A DNA stretch of 21,493 bases from contig JAGOTU010000008.1 of NCBI GenBank assembly GCA_018061585.1, positions 1 through 21,493 of the forward strand. The letters are read 5' to 3'. Made by a program: the position numbers and the translations under genes. Each line of letters begins with the position of its first letter. Positions within the stretch are counted from its first letter, which is position 1. Below are positions 14,311 through 20,364 of this stretch, piece by piece. Under the pieces are notes generated by a model, which was not told where the DNA came from, ran no database searches, and saw only the letters and a program-made list of their open reading frames with translations. The DNA comes from Minisyncoccota bacterium (GTDB taxonomy: Bacteria; Patescibacteriota; Minisyncoccia; Phycocordibacterales; UBA2100).

Positions 14311-14382
14311 TGCTCCCAGAGGGATTCGAACCCCCAATAACAGTTCCGAAGACTGTCGTGATATCCATTTCACTATGAGAGC
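14311..14382 (-). tRNA. tRNA-Arg(UCG)
   Basis: A 72-nt cloverleaf can be folded. The acceptor GCTCTCA pairs with TGGGAGC with one G-T pair and discriminator A. The anticodon stem is ACAGT/ACTGT with loop CTTCGGA, anticodon TCG. The T arm is GGGGG-TTCGAAT-CCCTC. CCA is not encoded; CAG follows. The U34 anticodon would read CGA and probably other CGN codons. Confidence 0.95.
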
Positions 14383-14478
14383 AGCGCTGGTAAGCGTGCG
14401 CACATACTACCCTATTTTGTTGCTTTTTTCCTGCCTCAGCCTCACTATGCCCCAAGCCAACGAAGCAGGAGAATTCCG

Positions 14479-15072
14479 ATGTCCGTATATGCACTCAAGC
14501 AGTCCTACGTTCCACTGATCCAGAAGCCGAAGTGCTGTTCAGCCACTTGCTTGCAAATGATCCTGTACCGCAACGGCCTCGGTTTGTTCGATCAGGAAGA
14601 GATTGCCTGGGCGCTCGGTGTACGCGTTGCGCAGGCCGACGTCCAAGCATTCCACCGCACGATGCCGTTGATGACCTCGTTCAACAACGACGAGGGCGTC
14701 TCGACGATGGAGCTGCTTCCTCAGATCGAAGCTTTTCTCCGGTCCAGGCAGATCCGCATGTTTAGGCCGGAGGTTGTCCCCTACACGGGACTTTCCGGGG
14801 CCCTCGAGAATGTGATCATGCGGGCACTTGCCGCGGACACGGATATCTGGATGGAGTACCACTGTCAGGAAATGCACAAGGAAGATCCGCCATGCATTCA
14901 CGTTCACGACGGCCTGATAGAGTCGTATTTCAGCGAAACGGGAGTGGTGAACATGACCGATTCGCTTGCGCGGCGGCAACAACGCTTCTCGACAGATCTT
15001 GTTACGCTCGATCGCTCCATTAGTCCGCTGTTTGGACGACCCACTGGTATGATCCTGATGCACAAGCGGTAA
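14479..15072 (+). CDS. Papain-like, C39-peptidase-related protein
   Basis: The 197-residue protein begins with a segment resembling C39-type cysteine peptidases. VPLIQKPKCCSATCLQMIL gives Gln15 (oxyanion position), Cys19 or Cys20 (nucleophile) and the typical hydrophobic helix. A later CIHVHDGLIESYF (His141 or His143) followed by VVNMTD (Asp161) is where the His and Asp of the family lie. No signal peptide or membrane segment is visible. Proteolytic activity is inferred, and a non-catalytic or transglutaminase-like member is possible. The ATG at 14479 has an AGGAG Shine-Dalgarno sequence 7 nt upstream, and a UUCG-loop terminator follows. Confidence 0.72.
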   Translation: MSVYALKQSYVPLIQKPKCCSATCLQMILYRNGLGLFDQEEIAWALGVRVAQADVQAFHRTMPLMTSFNNDEGVSTMELLPQIEAFLRSRQIRMFRPEVVPYTGLSGALENVIMRALAADTDIWMEYHCQEMHKEDPPCIHVHDGLIESYFSETGVVNMTDSLARRQQRFSTDLVTLDRSISPLFGRPTGMILMHKR

Positions 15073-15081
15073 ATTGTGCGG

Positions 15082-15105
15082 AACGTCTTCTTCGGAAGGC
15101 GTTTT
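15082..15105 (+). terminator. Terminator after the C39-like gene
   Basis: A 9-bp stem AACGTCTTC/GAAGGCGTT (one T-G pair) with a TTCG tetraloop ends in TTTT, 10 nt after the stop. Confidence 0.8.
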
Positions 15106-15150
15106 GCTTATCCTCACTCTCCTTCGCTACGCTCACTCGGTGCGGAAAGG
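15098..15150. repeat. Imperfect direct repeat, copy 1 (second at 15468-15520)
   Basis: The two roughly 53-bp copies share GCG-TTTGCTTATCCTCACT, then TTCGCT-CGCTC, then GTGCGGA. The second copy runs into the 3' end of tRNA-Gly(GCC), so copy 1 looks like a decayed duplicate of the tRNA 3' flank. A further GTGCGGAAAGGCTG occurs at 15140 and 15263. Confidence 0.6.
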
Positions 15151-15293
15151 CTGTCATTTGAATACGTGAAATCGGTCAAGCGCTCGATTTTGCGCCGTCG
15201 CGCAAAACCTCCGCCTGACCACGCTCGCGGATCACCCCTCCCCCGCATTTTTTTCGTAATCAGTGCGGAAAGGCTGCGCCTCCGCACGTCGTC

Positions 15294-15333
15294 ACAATGA
15301 AAAGGGAGAGCCGAAGCTCTCCCTTTTCATTGT
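15294..15333. terminator. 18-bp perfect hairpin, terminator-like
   Basis: The arms 15294-15311 and 15316-15333 pair perfectly around a CGAA loop and contain AAAAGGG/CCCTTTT. It could end transcripts from either side, including the minus-strand tRNA-Gly transcript. Confidence 0.6.
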
Positions 15334-15338
15334 TCCTA

Positions 15339-15354
15339 GTGCGGATACGGGGAA
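15339..15354. repeat. 16-nt direct copy of the tRNA-Gly(GCC) 3' end
   Basis: The 16 nt at 15339-15354 are identical to 15509-15524, which cover the acceptor and part of the T arm of the tRNA gene. An inverted 13-nt copy (15441-15453 against 15518-15530) lies between. Confidence 0.7.
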
Positions 15355-15509
15355 ACTCCCTCGCCTCTCGCTTTGCCGTCGCAAAGCTCGGGCTGGGCAC
15401 CGCCTCGCTGTTCGGACTACTGACCTCACATCGCTCCGGCGTTCGATTCCCCGACGCAAAGCGCGCAGGCGCTTTGCTTATCCTCACTTCGTTCGCTTCG
15501 CTCTCTTTG

Positions 15510-15580
15510 TGCGGATACGGGGAATCGAACCCCGATCCCGTCCTTGGCAAGGACGTGTTCTACCACTAAACCATATCCGC
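15510..15580 (-). tRNA. tRNA-Gly(GCC)
   Basis: A 71-nt cloverleaf folds. The acceptor GCGGATA pairs with TATCCGC with discriminator A. The D arm is GTTTAGTGGTAGAAC, the anticodon stem is CGTCC/GGACG with loop TTGCCAA, and the T arm is CGGGG-TTCGATT-CCCCG. CCA is not encoded. Confidence 0.96.
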
Positions 15581-15751
15581 ATTATGTCCCTCACCTTCTC
15601 TAGCTGCCAGTATCATCCACCGAAGCCATATACCTGCATTATGTCCCTCACCTTCTCTAGCTGCCAGTATCATCCACCGAAGCCATATACCTGCATTATG
15701 TCCCTCACCTTCTCTAGCTGCCAGTATCATCCACCGAAGCCATATCCGCAT
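15571..15751. repeat. 57-bp tandem repeat at the 5' end of tRNA-Gly(GCC)
   Basis: Units begin at 15581, 15638 and 15695. The first two are identical over 57 bp and the third is identical for its first 51 bp. The array is bounded by two copies of CCATATCCGCATT, one being the tRNA 5' end (from 15571) and one at 15740. Internal joints read CCATATACCTGCATT. The unit length is a multiple of three, so a repetitive minus-strand frame appears, but it has no start signal. On the minus strand this is the tRNA leader and promoter region. Confidence 0.9.
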
Positions 15752-15809
15752 TTGCGCGTGGCTTCATGCGCTGGATTATACAGCAGACGCGCGCTCCAGC
15801 AATATTTCC

Positions 15810-16799
15810 CTACTTGATCTCCGTCTTCGTCTCCTCAGTCTTTGTGACCGTGGTCTTCTTTTCTACCGGCGCTATGAGGATCGGTTGCATGATCGGGCTT
15901 GTCCGATAGGCGCTGTAGAGTCCTATAGCGGCCGCCACGAGCAGAATAACCGGAATGAAGTAGCTGAGTCGGCAATCCGGTGCGAACTGCCAGAATAGCA
16001 GCAATAGGACGAGCGGAATACCGATAAGTACAGCAGGCAGAGCCCCGTGTCGCACTGCAAGTGCAGGCTCAGAGAGGCCCACGAAGGCCGAGATCACGAA
16101 GAAGATCGCAAGAAGGATGAACCAGAGCTGATACGCTCCGTTCTTCGTGCACATCTTGGCCACCAAGCTTCCCACAGAAGTCGATGTCGAGGACGTCGAT
16201 CCAACGACCGGGGTCGTTCCCTTTCCTCCGCTTGCCGCGTTCGACCCTCCGCTCGAGATCCCGCCTGTGCTCACTCCCCCGCCGGTGGTTGGCGTAGAGC
16301 CGGTATCAGTACCTGAGTCGATCGTTGGCGTCGGAACAGAGATCGGTGTGGAGGACTCAATATTTCCGGCCACATCTGTTGTGAACGATACTTGAGATAG
16401 ACACACCGGCGCGTTCAGAGGTGCCGAAAGCAAGGTCACAGTGACCGGAAGGACCCCGTTCACAGCCACAGTGGTATCTATATGAAGACGTAGAGACCCG
16501 TCGGCATCTATGCGGCGGCTCATGTAGTTGAACGGGATAGACACATCTCCTGCTGCGCCCAAGAGCCCCACATATGAAGCGTCGGAAAGCACGATGTCGA
16601 ACGACTGAAGCTCCCCATCATAGATATATGGAGTGACTGACTTCACGAACAACGGCGCGCATGCGTTAGCTCCTTGTGGGAGGACCTGCTTAGTCAATAC
16701 GGACGCGGATCCTGCGGCGGCAAAGGACGGCATGCCGAGCAGCACCACGGCAATAATGGTTCCGACAATGCCTCGCGAGACGCGGGATGCGGTGTTCAT
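15810..16799 (-). CDS. Exported surface protein with Ser/Gly/Thr linker and C-terminal membrane helices
   Basis: The 329-residue protein has a signal peptide (hydrophobic 11-29 with PSFAAAG near 24-30). A beta-rich extracellular domain of about 45-145 contains Cys47 and Cys133. A low-complexity Ser/Thr/Gly/Pro linker follows at 148-212. Then come three membrane helices near 223-242, 252-270 and 279-298, and a charged tail rich in Lys, Thr and Glu. The layout suggests a protein whose globular domain is held away from the membrane by the linker. No family is recognised. It has a strong promoter but no Shine-Dalgarno sequence. A role in surface attachment is speculation only. Confidence 0.8.
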   Translation of the reverse strand: MNTASRVSRGIVGTIIAVVLLGMPSFAAAGSASVLTKQVLPQGANACAPLFVKSVTPYIYDGELQSFDIVLSDASYVGLLGAAGDVSIPFNYMSRRIDADGSLRLHIDTTVAVNGVLPVTVTLLSAPLNAPVCLSQVSFTTDVAGNIESSTPISVPTPTIDSGTDTGSTPTTGGGVSTGGISSGGSNAASGGKGTTPVVGSTSSTSTSVGSLVAKMCTKNGAYQLWFILLAIFFVISAFVGLSEPALAVRHGALPAVLIGIPLVLLLLFWQFAPDCRLSYFIPVILLVAAAIGLYSAYRTSPIMQPILIAPVEKKTTVTKTEETKTEIK

Positions 16800-16813
16800 A
16801 AGTTGATGTCGAC

Positions 16814-16842
16814 ACCCTATTCTTTGTGTACAGGTCCGTCAA
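16814..16842 (-). promoter_or_regulatory. Promoter of the surface protein gene
   Basis: On the minus strand TTGACG (16842-16837) and TAGGGT (16819-16814) are 17 bp apart. The start codon is 14 nt after the -10, so the leader would be only about 7 nt, with no Shine-Dalgarno sequence. Confidence 0.6.
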
Positions 16843-16908
16843 GCCGCCGCGAGCCACATTAGCGGCGCTGTCAAATGTGTGTTCTGGCGCTCAGTTGAGC
16901 CATTTAAT

Positions 16909-17032
16909 CGGACATGGGAGGTGTCCTTGATGTTCGATTTATTCGGACATTTGGCCCAAAATATGCAAAACTGTGGATAACATATGGGTATAAGTGGATA
17001 ACGGACACTCAACGAAGTTAATTTGTGTCCCT
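16909..17032 (-). other. DnaA-box array 2 with TGTCC repeats, inverted relative to array 1
   Basis: On the minus strand there are TTATCCACT (17001-16993), TTATACCCA (16993-16985) and TTATCCACA (16980-16972). Overlap and spacing (shared base, then a 4-nt gap) are exactly those of the last three boxes of array 1, with a TGTCCG just upstream. Further TGTCC or GGACA motifs occur at 16909, 16922, 16944, 17002 and 17026. It lies in the 330-bp gap between the surface protein and yraN genes. Confidence 0.6.
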
Positions 17033-17159
17033 AATATAAGTGACACGTGGCTTAACAGAGCCATATTGTAGCATCACATCAAAGACGCGTAAATATGCGA
17101 GCTTTCTGGCATTTGGGGTACATATGAAACGTTGCCTGCGATGTTTCCCGTGAAATGGG

Positions 17160-17165
17160 TATACT
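17160..17165 (+). promoter_or_regulatory. -10 of yraN (leaderless geometry)
   Basis: TATACT ends 5 nt (17166-17170) before the ATG at 17171. The in-frame ATG at 17132 is upstream of this hexamer and is rejected. Confidence 0.55.
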
Positions 17166-17170
17166 GGTGT

Positions 17171-17569
17171 ATGGTCGCGTTTTCCGCGAAACGACAACTC
17201 GGTAACAAAGGCGAAGACATTGCCTGTGTCTATCTTCAGAGCAAAGGATTTGAAATTGTGGAACGGAACTATCTGAAGCCTTGGGGTGAGATCGATATCA
17301 TTGCCCGGAAAGGGAAGGCACTACACTTCATTGAGGTGAAGACCATTTCACGTGCAACATCAGCCGGCGGCGGTTCACGTGGAACGTCTCCGAATATGAC
17401 TGCAGAAGATCAGCTACATCCCGCAAAGCTGAAGCGCTTGGCCCGGACGGTAGACATATACATGGGGGATCGGGACTCAAGCGTCGACTATCAAATAGAC
17501 CTGGTGACGGTCGAGCTTGATATGAAGACAAGAACAGCCCGCTGTAAGCTGTACGAGCAGGTGCTCTAA
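17171..17569 (+). CDS. yraN: YraN/UPF0102 family endonuclease-like protein
   Basis: From the ATG at 17171 the product has 132 residues, a normal length. It shows the hallmark LGNKGEDIACVYLQSKGFEIVERNYLKPWGEIDIIARKGKALHFIEVKT, in which Glu (GED), Asp (IDII), Glu and Lys (EVK) form a restriction-endonuclease-like PD-(D/E)xK core. The C-terminal YQIDLVTVELD is also conserved. The cellular role of this widespread family is not settled. A glycine-rich insertion lies after the EVKT core. A 12-bp hairpin begins at the last base of the stop codon. Confidence 0.92.
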   Translation: MVAFSAKRQLGNKGEDIACVYLQSKGFEIVERNYLKPWGEIDIIARKGKALHFIEVKTISRATSAGGGSRGTSPNMTAEDQLHPAKLKRLARTVDIYMGDRDSSVDYQIDLVTVELDMKTRTARCKLYEQVL

Positions 17570-17594
17570 CATACGGCTCAACTGAGCCGTATGT
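17569..17594. terminator. Hairpin directly after yraN
   Basis: ACATACGGCTCA (17569-17580) and TGAGCCGTATGT (17583-17594) pair almost without a loop, giving about 10 stable bp. No T-run follows. It carries the GAGCCGTAT 9-mer shared with the end of the exonuclease gene. Confidence 0.5.
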
Positions 17595-17638
17595 CCAATA
17601 GAATGTCCTTTATGACAGGGGAGTGTGAGTCTCTTTCA

Positions 17639-17674
17639 ATCAACAGACCGCGCCAATGGGCGCGGTCTGTTGAT
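17639..17674. terminator. 16-bp perfect hairpin between yraN and tRNA-Pro
   Basis: The arms 17639-17654 and 17659-17674 pair perfectly around AATG. It lies 22 nt past the tRNA-Pro 3' end on the minus strand. Neither strand has a T-run, so it may be a processing barrier rather than a standard terminator. Confidence 0.5.
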
Positions 17675-17696
17675 GTCTTCGCTGCGTTGTGTTCTT

Positions 17697-17767
17697 TCGG
17701 GACGCCGAGAATCGAACTCGGTCTACTTGGTCCCAAACCAAGCGTACTACCGGTATACTACGTCCCG
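17697..17767 (-). tRNA. tRNA-Pro(UGG)
   Basis: A 71-nt cloverleaf folds. The acceptor CGGGACG pairs with CGTCCCG (C1-G72 as usual for bacterial tRNA-Pro) with discriminator A. The anticodon stem is CTTGG/CCAAG with loop TTTGGGA, and the T arm is CCGAG-TTCGATT-CTCGG. CCA is not encoded. Confidence 0.96.
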
Positions 17768-17857
17768 TTATTCGTATCGTGCTGAAACCAGAGGAGCACG
17801 TTACACGTAAAACTTTCTGTCGAACTTCAGGATACTAACATGGTTTGGTCGTGTTAC

Positions 17858-19027
17858 TTAGCGACCGAGGATCGAATTTATGAGCATTTGAGCAAGAAGG
17901 GAGGCCTCGGGTCGAAACGCATCAGCCATCACTTTTGGGTCTGATGCAAGTGTTTCAGCAAGGGTACGGCCCGTTAACCTTTTCATGTCACGGTTTATGT
18001 AGGCAGTGGTAATCGCGTGCAAGTCGCGTTCTGCTGTCGTTTCACCACGGCTGGTGGTGGTTATGAGGCCGATAACTTTATTCCACTGATTCACCACTGC
18101 GCCGCCCGAAGAGCCGCTCTGTGCCGTAATGATCCCGCCAAGTGAGAGCGCGTCTGCAGAACCGATGCCGAACGTCATCAGTCGCTGTATCGTCGCGATC
18201 GATGTGACAGGGAACAGGTTGCTCTGTACAAGCGTGCCGCCTACGAACTCAACAGGGTAACTGGCTGTAAGAACGCTATCGTCTACGAAGCCGATCGCCT
18301 CGCGGCTGTCCGGCGTGACCGAAGGGAACGTGGAGGGGCGCGGGCTGCCGTCGGTTGTAGCGGCTATGTAGAGCAGTGCGTAGTCGTGTTCACCGGTCCC
18401 GACGGCGTTCGTTTGCAGTATCTCCGGGGCGTGAGTGTGAATCCATGGTGCCGGTACGTACATAACAACGGGGAACCATTTCGACGCAGCTGGTGCTCCG
18501 GTTCGGACTACACATTCCAGATCACTCTTGCCGCTCTGTGCAATAAGAACGTACTGTGCCACGTGAGCATTCGTGAGGATCACACCGGATTCGCTCACAA
18601 TGATCCCGCTGCCGGTGATCGGCTTCAGGGCACCAGTCGACTTCGTCGAGCATAAAATATTTACAAGTGCCGATCGTGAATAGGTGTTGATGGATTCGAA
18701 AGGTAGTGGGGGAGTAGTATAGGGATTTTCGATGCGCACGATCTCATTCGGTGAAGTCGTTGCTACTGATTTTATGGCTTGAATACTGGCTTTCTTGACC
18801 TTTTGGGCAGTAGATGTGGCTGCGCTCGTGGACGCGTTCGCCCCCGCACGTACCGGCGCGACTATGTCAGTTGATGATGCGAGCGTGTTCAAAGCGGCAG
18901 GCGGTACCGCAACCGGTGCCGTTTCATCAGGTGCGATTATCGTCTCCGGATATGAGACCAAAATCAGTGCGACCACCGGGATCACAACGATCCACGGATG
19001 CGCACGCAGGCTGCGCAATATATGCAT
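17858..19027 (-). CDS. Membrane-anchored trypsin-like (S1C/HtrA-type) serine protease
   Basis: The 389-residue protein has an N-terminal signal anchor (residues 11-26), an Ala/Ser/Thr/Pro-rich spacer to about 95 and a chymotrypsin-fold domain. The triad is present: His155 in ILTNAHV, Asp215 in EHDYALLY and Ser307 in AQSGSSGGAV. There is no PDZ domain, unlike DegP/HtrA, and the tail after the protease domain is helical. It should act outside the cytoplasmic membrane, perhaps on misfolded or surface proteins. The first codon lies one base beyond the 3' end of tRNA-Gly(UCC) on the same strand. No separate promoter or Shine-Dalgarno sequence is seen, so it is probably expressed from the tRNA transcript. 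Confidence 0.88.
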   Translation of the reverse strand: MHILRSLRAHPWIVVIPVVALILVSYPETIIAPDETAPVAVPPAALNTLASSTDIVAPVRAGANASTSAATSTAQKVKKASIQAIKSVATTSPNEIVRIENPYTTPPLPFESINTYSRSALVNILCSTKSTGALKPITGSGIIVSESGVILTNAHVAQYVLIAQSGKSDLECVVRTGAPAASKWFPVVMYVPAPWIHTHAPEILQTNAVGTGEHDYALLYIAATTDGSPRPSTFPSVTPDSREAIGFVDDSVLTASYPVEFVGGTLVQSNLFPVTSIATIQRLMTFGIGSADALSLGGIITAQSGSSGGAVVNQWNKVIGLITTTSRGETTAERDLHAITTAYINRDMKRLTGRTLAETLASDPKVMADAFRPEASLLAQMLINSILGR

Positions 19028-19028
19028 G

Positions 19029-19099
19029 TGCGGGATGGGAGAATCGAACTCCCAACCTCAGTTTGGAAAACTGATGTTTTACCACTAAACTAATCCCGC
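19029..19099 (-). tRNA. tRNA-Gly(UCC)
   Basis: A 71-nt cloverleaf folds. The acceptor GCGGGAT pairs with ATCCCGC with discriminator A. The anticodon stem is TCAGT/ACTGA with loop TTTCCAA, and the T arm is TGGGAG-TTCGATT-CTCCCA. CCA is not encoded. The protease ATG follows after one base. Confidence 0.96.
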
Positions 19100-19112
19100 A
19101 AGCGAGGAGCAG

Positions 19113-19177
19113 AATGAAAGCTCGCTTTCATTGTGTCCGAGCGCCGCGGGTTCTTTTCGTAGAAAAGGTTTCCCGCG
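19113..19177. other. Two hairpins upstream of tRNA-Gly(UCC)
   Basis: AATGAAAG/CTTTCATT with a CTCG loop (19113-19132) is followed by CGCGGG/CCCGCG enclosing CTTTTC-gta-GAAAAG (19145-19177). On the minus strand they would form a structured leader of the tRNA-protease transcript, or end a transcript from upstream. Confidence 0.4.
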
Positions 19178-19209
19178 AAGCTTCAATACTTTACCTCATA
19201 CTCCCACCC

Positions 19210-19243
19210 AACACAAAACCCGCCTTTCGGCGGGTTTTGTGTT
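19210..19243 (-). terminator. Terminator after the HU gene
   Basis: A perfect 15-bp stem (19210-19224 with 19229-19243) with a TTTC loop contains AAAA/TTTT tracts, 30 nt after the HU stop. It can act on both strands. Confidence 0.85.
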
Positions 19244-19273
19244 CTCGAGAATCACCTGTGCACGGGTGAATCG

Positions 19274-19549
19274 CTATTTGACTGCGTCTTTCAGCGTCTT
19301 TGAGGCGCGGAACTTGGGGACTCGCATCGACTTAATTTGAATCGTTGCGCCGGTTCGCGGATTACGGCCGGTTCGTCCTGCGCGGGTCTTTGCTTCGAAA
19401 ATGCCAAGGCCGGCGATCGAGACCTCTTCACCCTTCTTCAGGTTCTCGGTGATGCCGGAGATGATTGATTCGACAGCGCGTTCGGCGTCTGCCTTTGTGC
19501 AACCGATCGTCGAATGTACGCGATCGATCAAATCAGCTTTATTTGCCAT
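19274..19549 (-). CDS. HU-family DNA-binding protein
   Basis: The 91-residue protein has normal HU length and pattern: an N-terminal helix pair (MANKADLIDRVHSTIGCTKADAERAV), then VSIAGLGIFEAKTRAGRTGRNPRTG, the beta-arm that enters the minor groove with its conserved RNPRTG, and a closing helix. HU binds and bends DNA and compacts the nucleoid. The ATG at 19549 is preceded at 6 nt by TGT-TACGAA, which resembles the extended -10 of the leaderless genes except for the last base. No Shine-Dalgarno sequence is seen. Confidence 0.95.
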   Translation of the reverse strand: MANKADLIDRVHSTIGCTKADAERAVESIISGITENLKKGEEVSIAGLGIFEAKTRAGRTGRNPRTGATIQIKSMRVPKFRASKTLKDAVK

Positions 19550-19664
19550 AGACTGTTCGTAACATTAGTAAACATTGAAAATGCTTGCTCTTTTCGACCT
19601 ATAGAACCATTTTGAGCCGTATTTTGGGGCTGTCAATCGTGCAAAAAGGGTATCCGCAGGTATG

Positions 19665-19693
19665 AAAAAGGGAGCGCCACCGATAGCACTCCC
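19665..19693 (-). terminator. Minus-strand terminator upstream of HU
   Basis: GGGAGTGC (19693-19686) pairs with GCGCTCCC (19677-19670) and is followed on the minus strand by TTTTT. It is a second terminator after the 19810 gene, or ends an unrecognised short RNA. Confidence 0.65.
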
Positions 19694-19774
19694 TGATCTT
19701 CACGTGTTTTGCAGTCTAGCTCGGCTTTTTTCTGAGTCGGGGGATCAACGAACGGGGCGAATTTGAAAGAAAGA

Positions 19775-19799
19775 GGAGCTTCCCTGGCAGGGAAGCTCC
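19775..19799 (-). terminator. Terminator after the 19810 gene
   Basis: A perfect 11-bp stem (19775-19785 with 19789-19799) with a 3-nt loop is followed on the minus strand by TCTTTCTTTC, 10 nt after the stop. Confidence 0.75.
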
Positions 19800-19809
19800 A
19801 GATGTTCGA

Positions 19810-20337
19810 TCATTGAGGCATCGTTGCCTCGAGGGCCGCGTCGATACCGCGACAGATATCGGTGATGAGAGTTGCAACTTTCGCGTTCTCTTCCTCGTCG
19901 AGTGCGCGTGGCGACTTTCGCTCCTCCATAACTATCGAGATACAAGCAGCGACCTCTGTGAGAACGCGGGGAGGCACGATCGATTCAATGGCGTACGGGA
20001 CGATCCATTCTGTCCTTTGCCAGCTCCTGACCGTGATCGCAACGATAGGGAACGGTTTCATGTCGGGAGGCGCATTCGGCTCCCGTTCCATGAACATCGG
20101 TAGCACGTGCGCTGCGTACTCTAGATCGGTGCGCCCGTTGAACGACTCTTCAGCGCTTTGCATCGCGATGCGGAGACCGTCGCGAAAGTCTTCGGGCGGC
20201 GTATCGAATGCTCCGGCGCACACTACCTCGGGTACAAATCGTTTGCCCAGCTTCGCCAGGAAACTCGCCTTGTAAGTGTCCTGCGCAGGCAGATCCGTCG
20301 GCGATATGATCACGACCGTCCGTGGTTTCAAGATCAT
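19810..20337 (-). CDS. Protein of unknown function (175 aa)
   Basis: The product is soluble and acidic, with an alternating hydrophobic N-terminus (RTVVIISPTDLP) and a second beta-like segment (FPIVAITVRSW), as in small alpha/beta proteins. A helical acidic C-terminus follows. No catalytic motif or family is recognised. The ATG at 20337 is preferred because a GGAG lies 6 nt upstream; an in-frame ATG at 20349 overlaps that Shine-Dalgarno sequence. It has a good promoter of its own and a terminator, so it is transcribed alone between RNase Y and HU. Confidence 0.7.
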   Translation of the reverse strand: MILKPRTVVIISPTDLPAQDTYKASFLAKLGKRFVPEVVCAGAFDTPPEDFRDGLRIAMQSAEESFNGRTDLEYAAHVLPMFMEREPNAPPDMKPFPIVAITVRSWQRTEWIVPYAIESIVPPRVLTEVAACISIVMEERKSPRALDEEENAKVATLITDICRGIDAALEATMPQ

Positions 20338-20364
20338 GTGTGACTCCATTTCTGAACAGTCTGC

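Larger units (their letters stand above)
19550..19809. other. Gap between HU and the 19810 gene
   Basis: No gene is seen. The gap holds the HU promoter region and a GAGCCGTAT 9-mer at 19614-19622, also found near both DnaA-box arrays. Two minus-strand hairpins are annotated separately as terminators. The 70 bp between those hairpins could hold a very short transcript. Confidence 0.5.

Noticed and set aside
15566..15751. Minus-strand frame with three 19-residue repeats (GIWLRWMILAAREGEGHNA)
   Set aside because: The frame exists only because the 57-bp DNA repeat is a multiple of three. It overlaps the tRNA 5' end and has no start signal.
15581..15751. CRISPR array
   Set aside because: The 57-bp units are contiguous with no spacers, and no cas gene is in the window.
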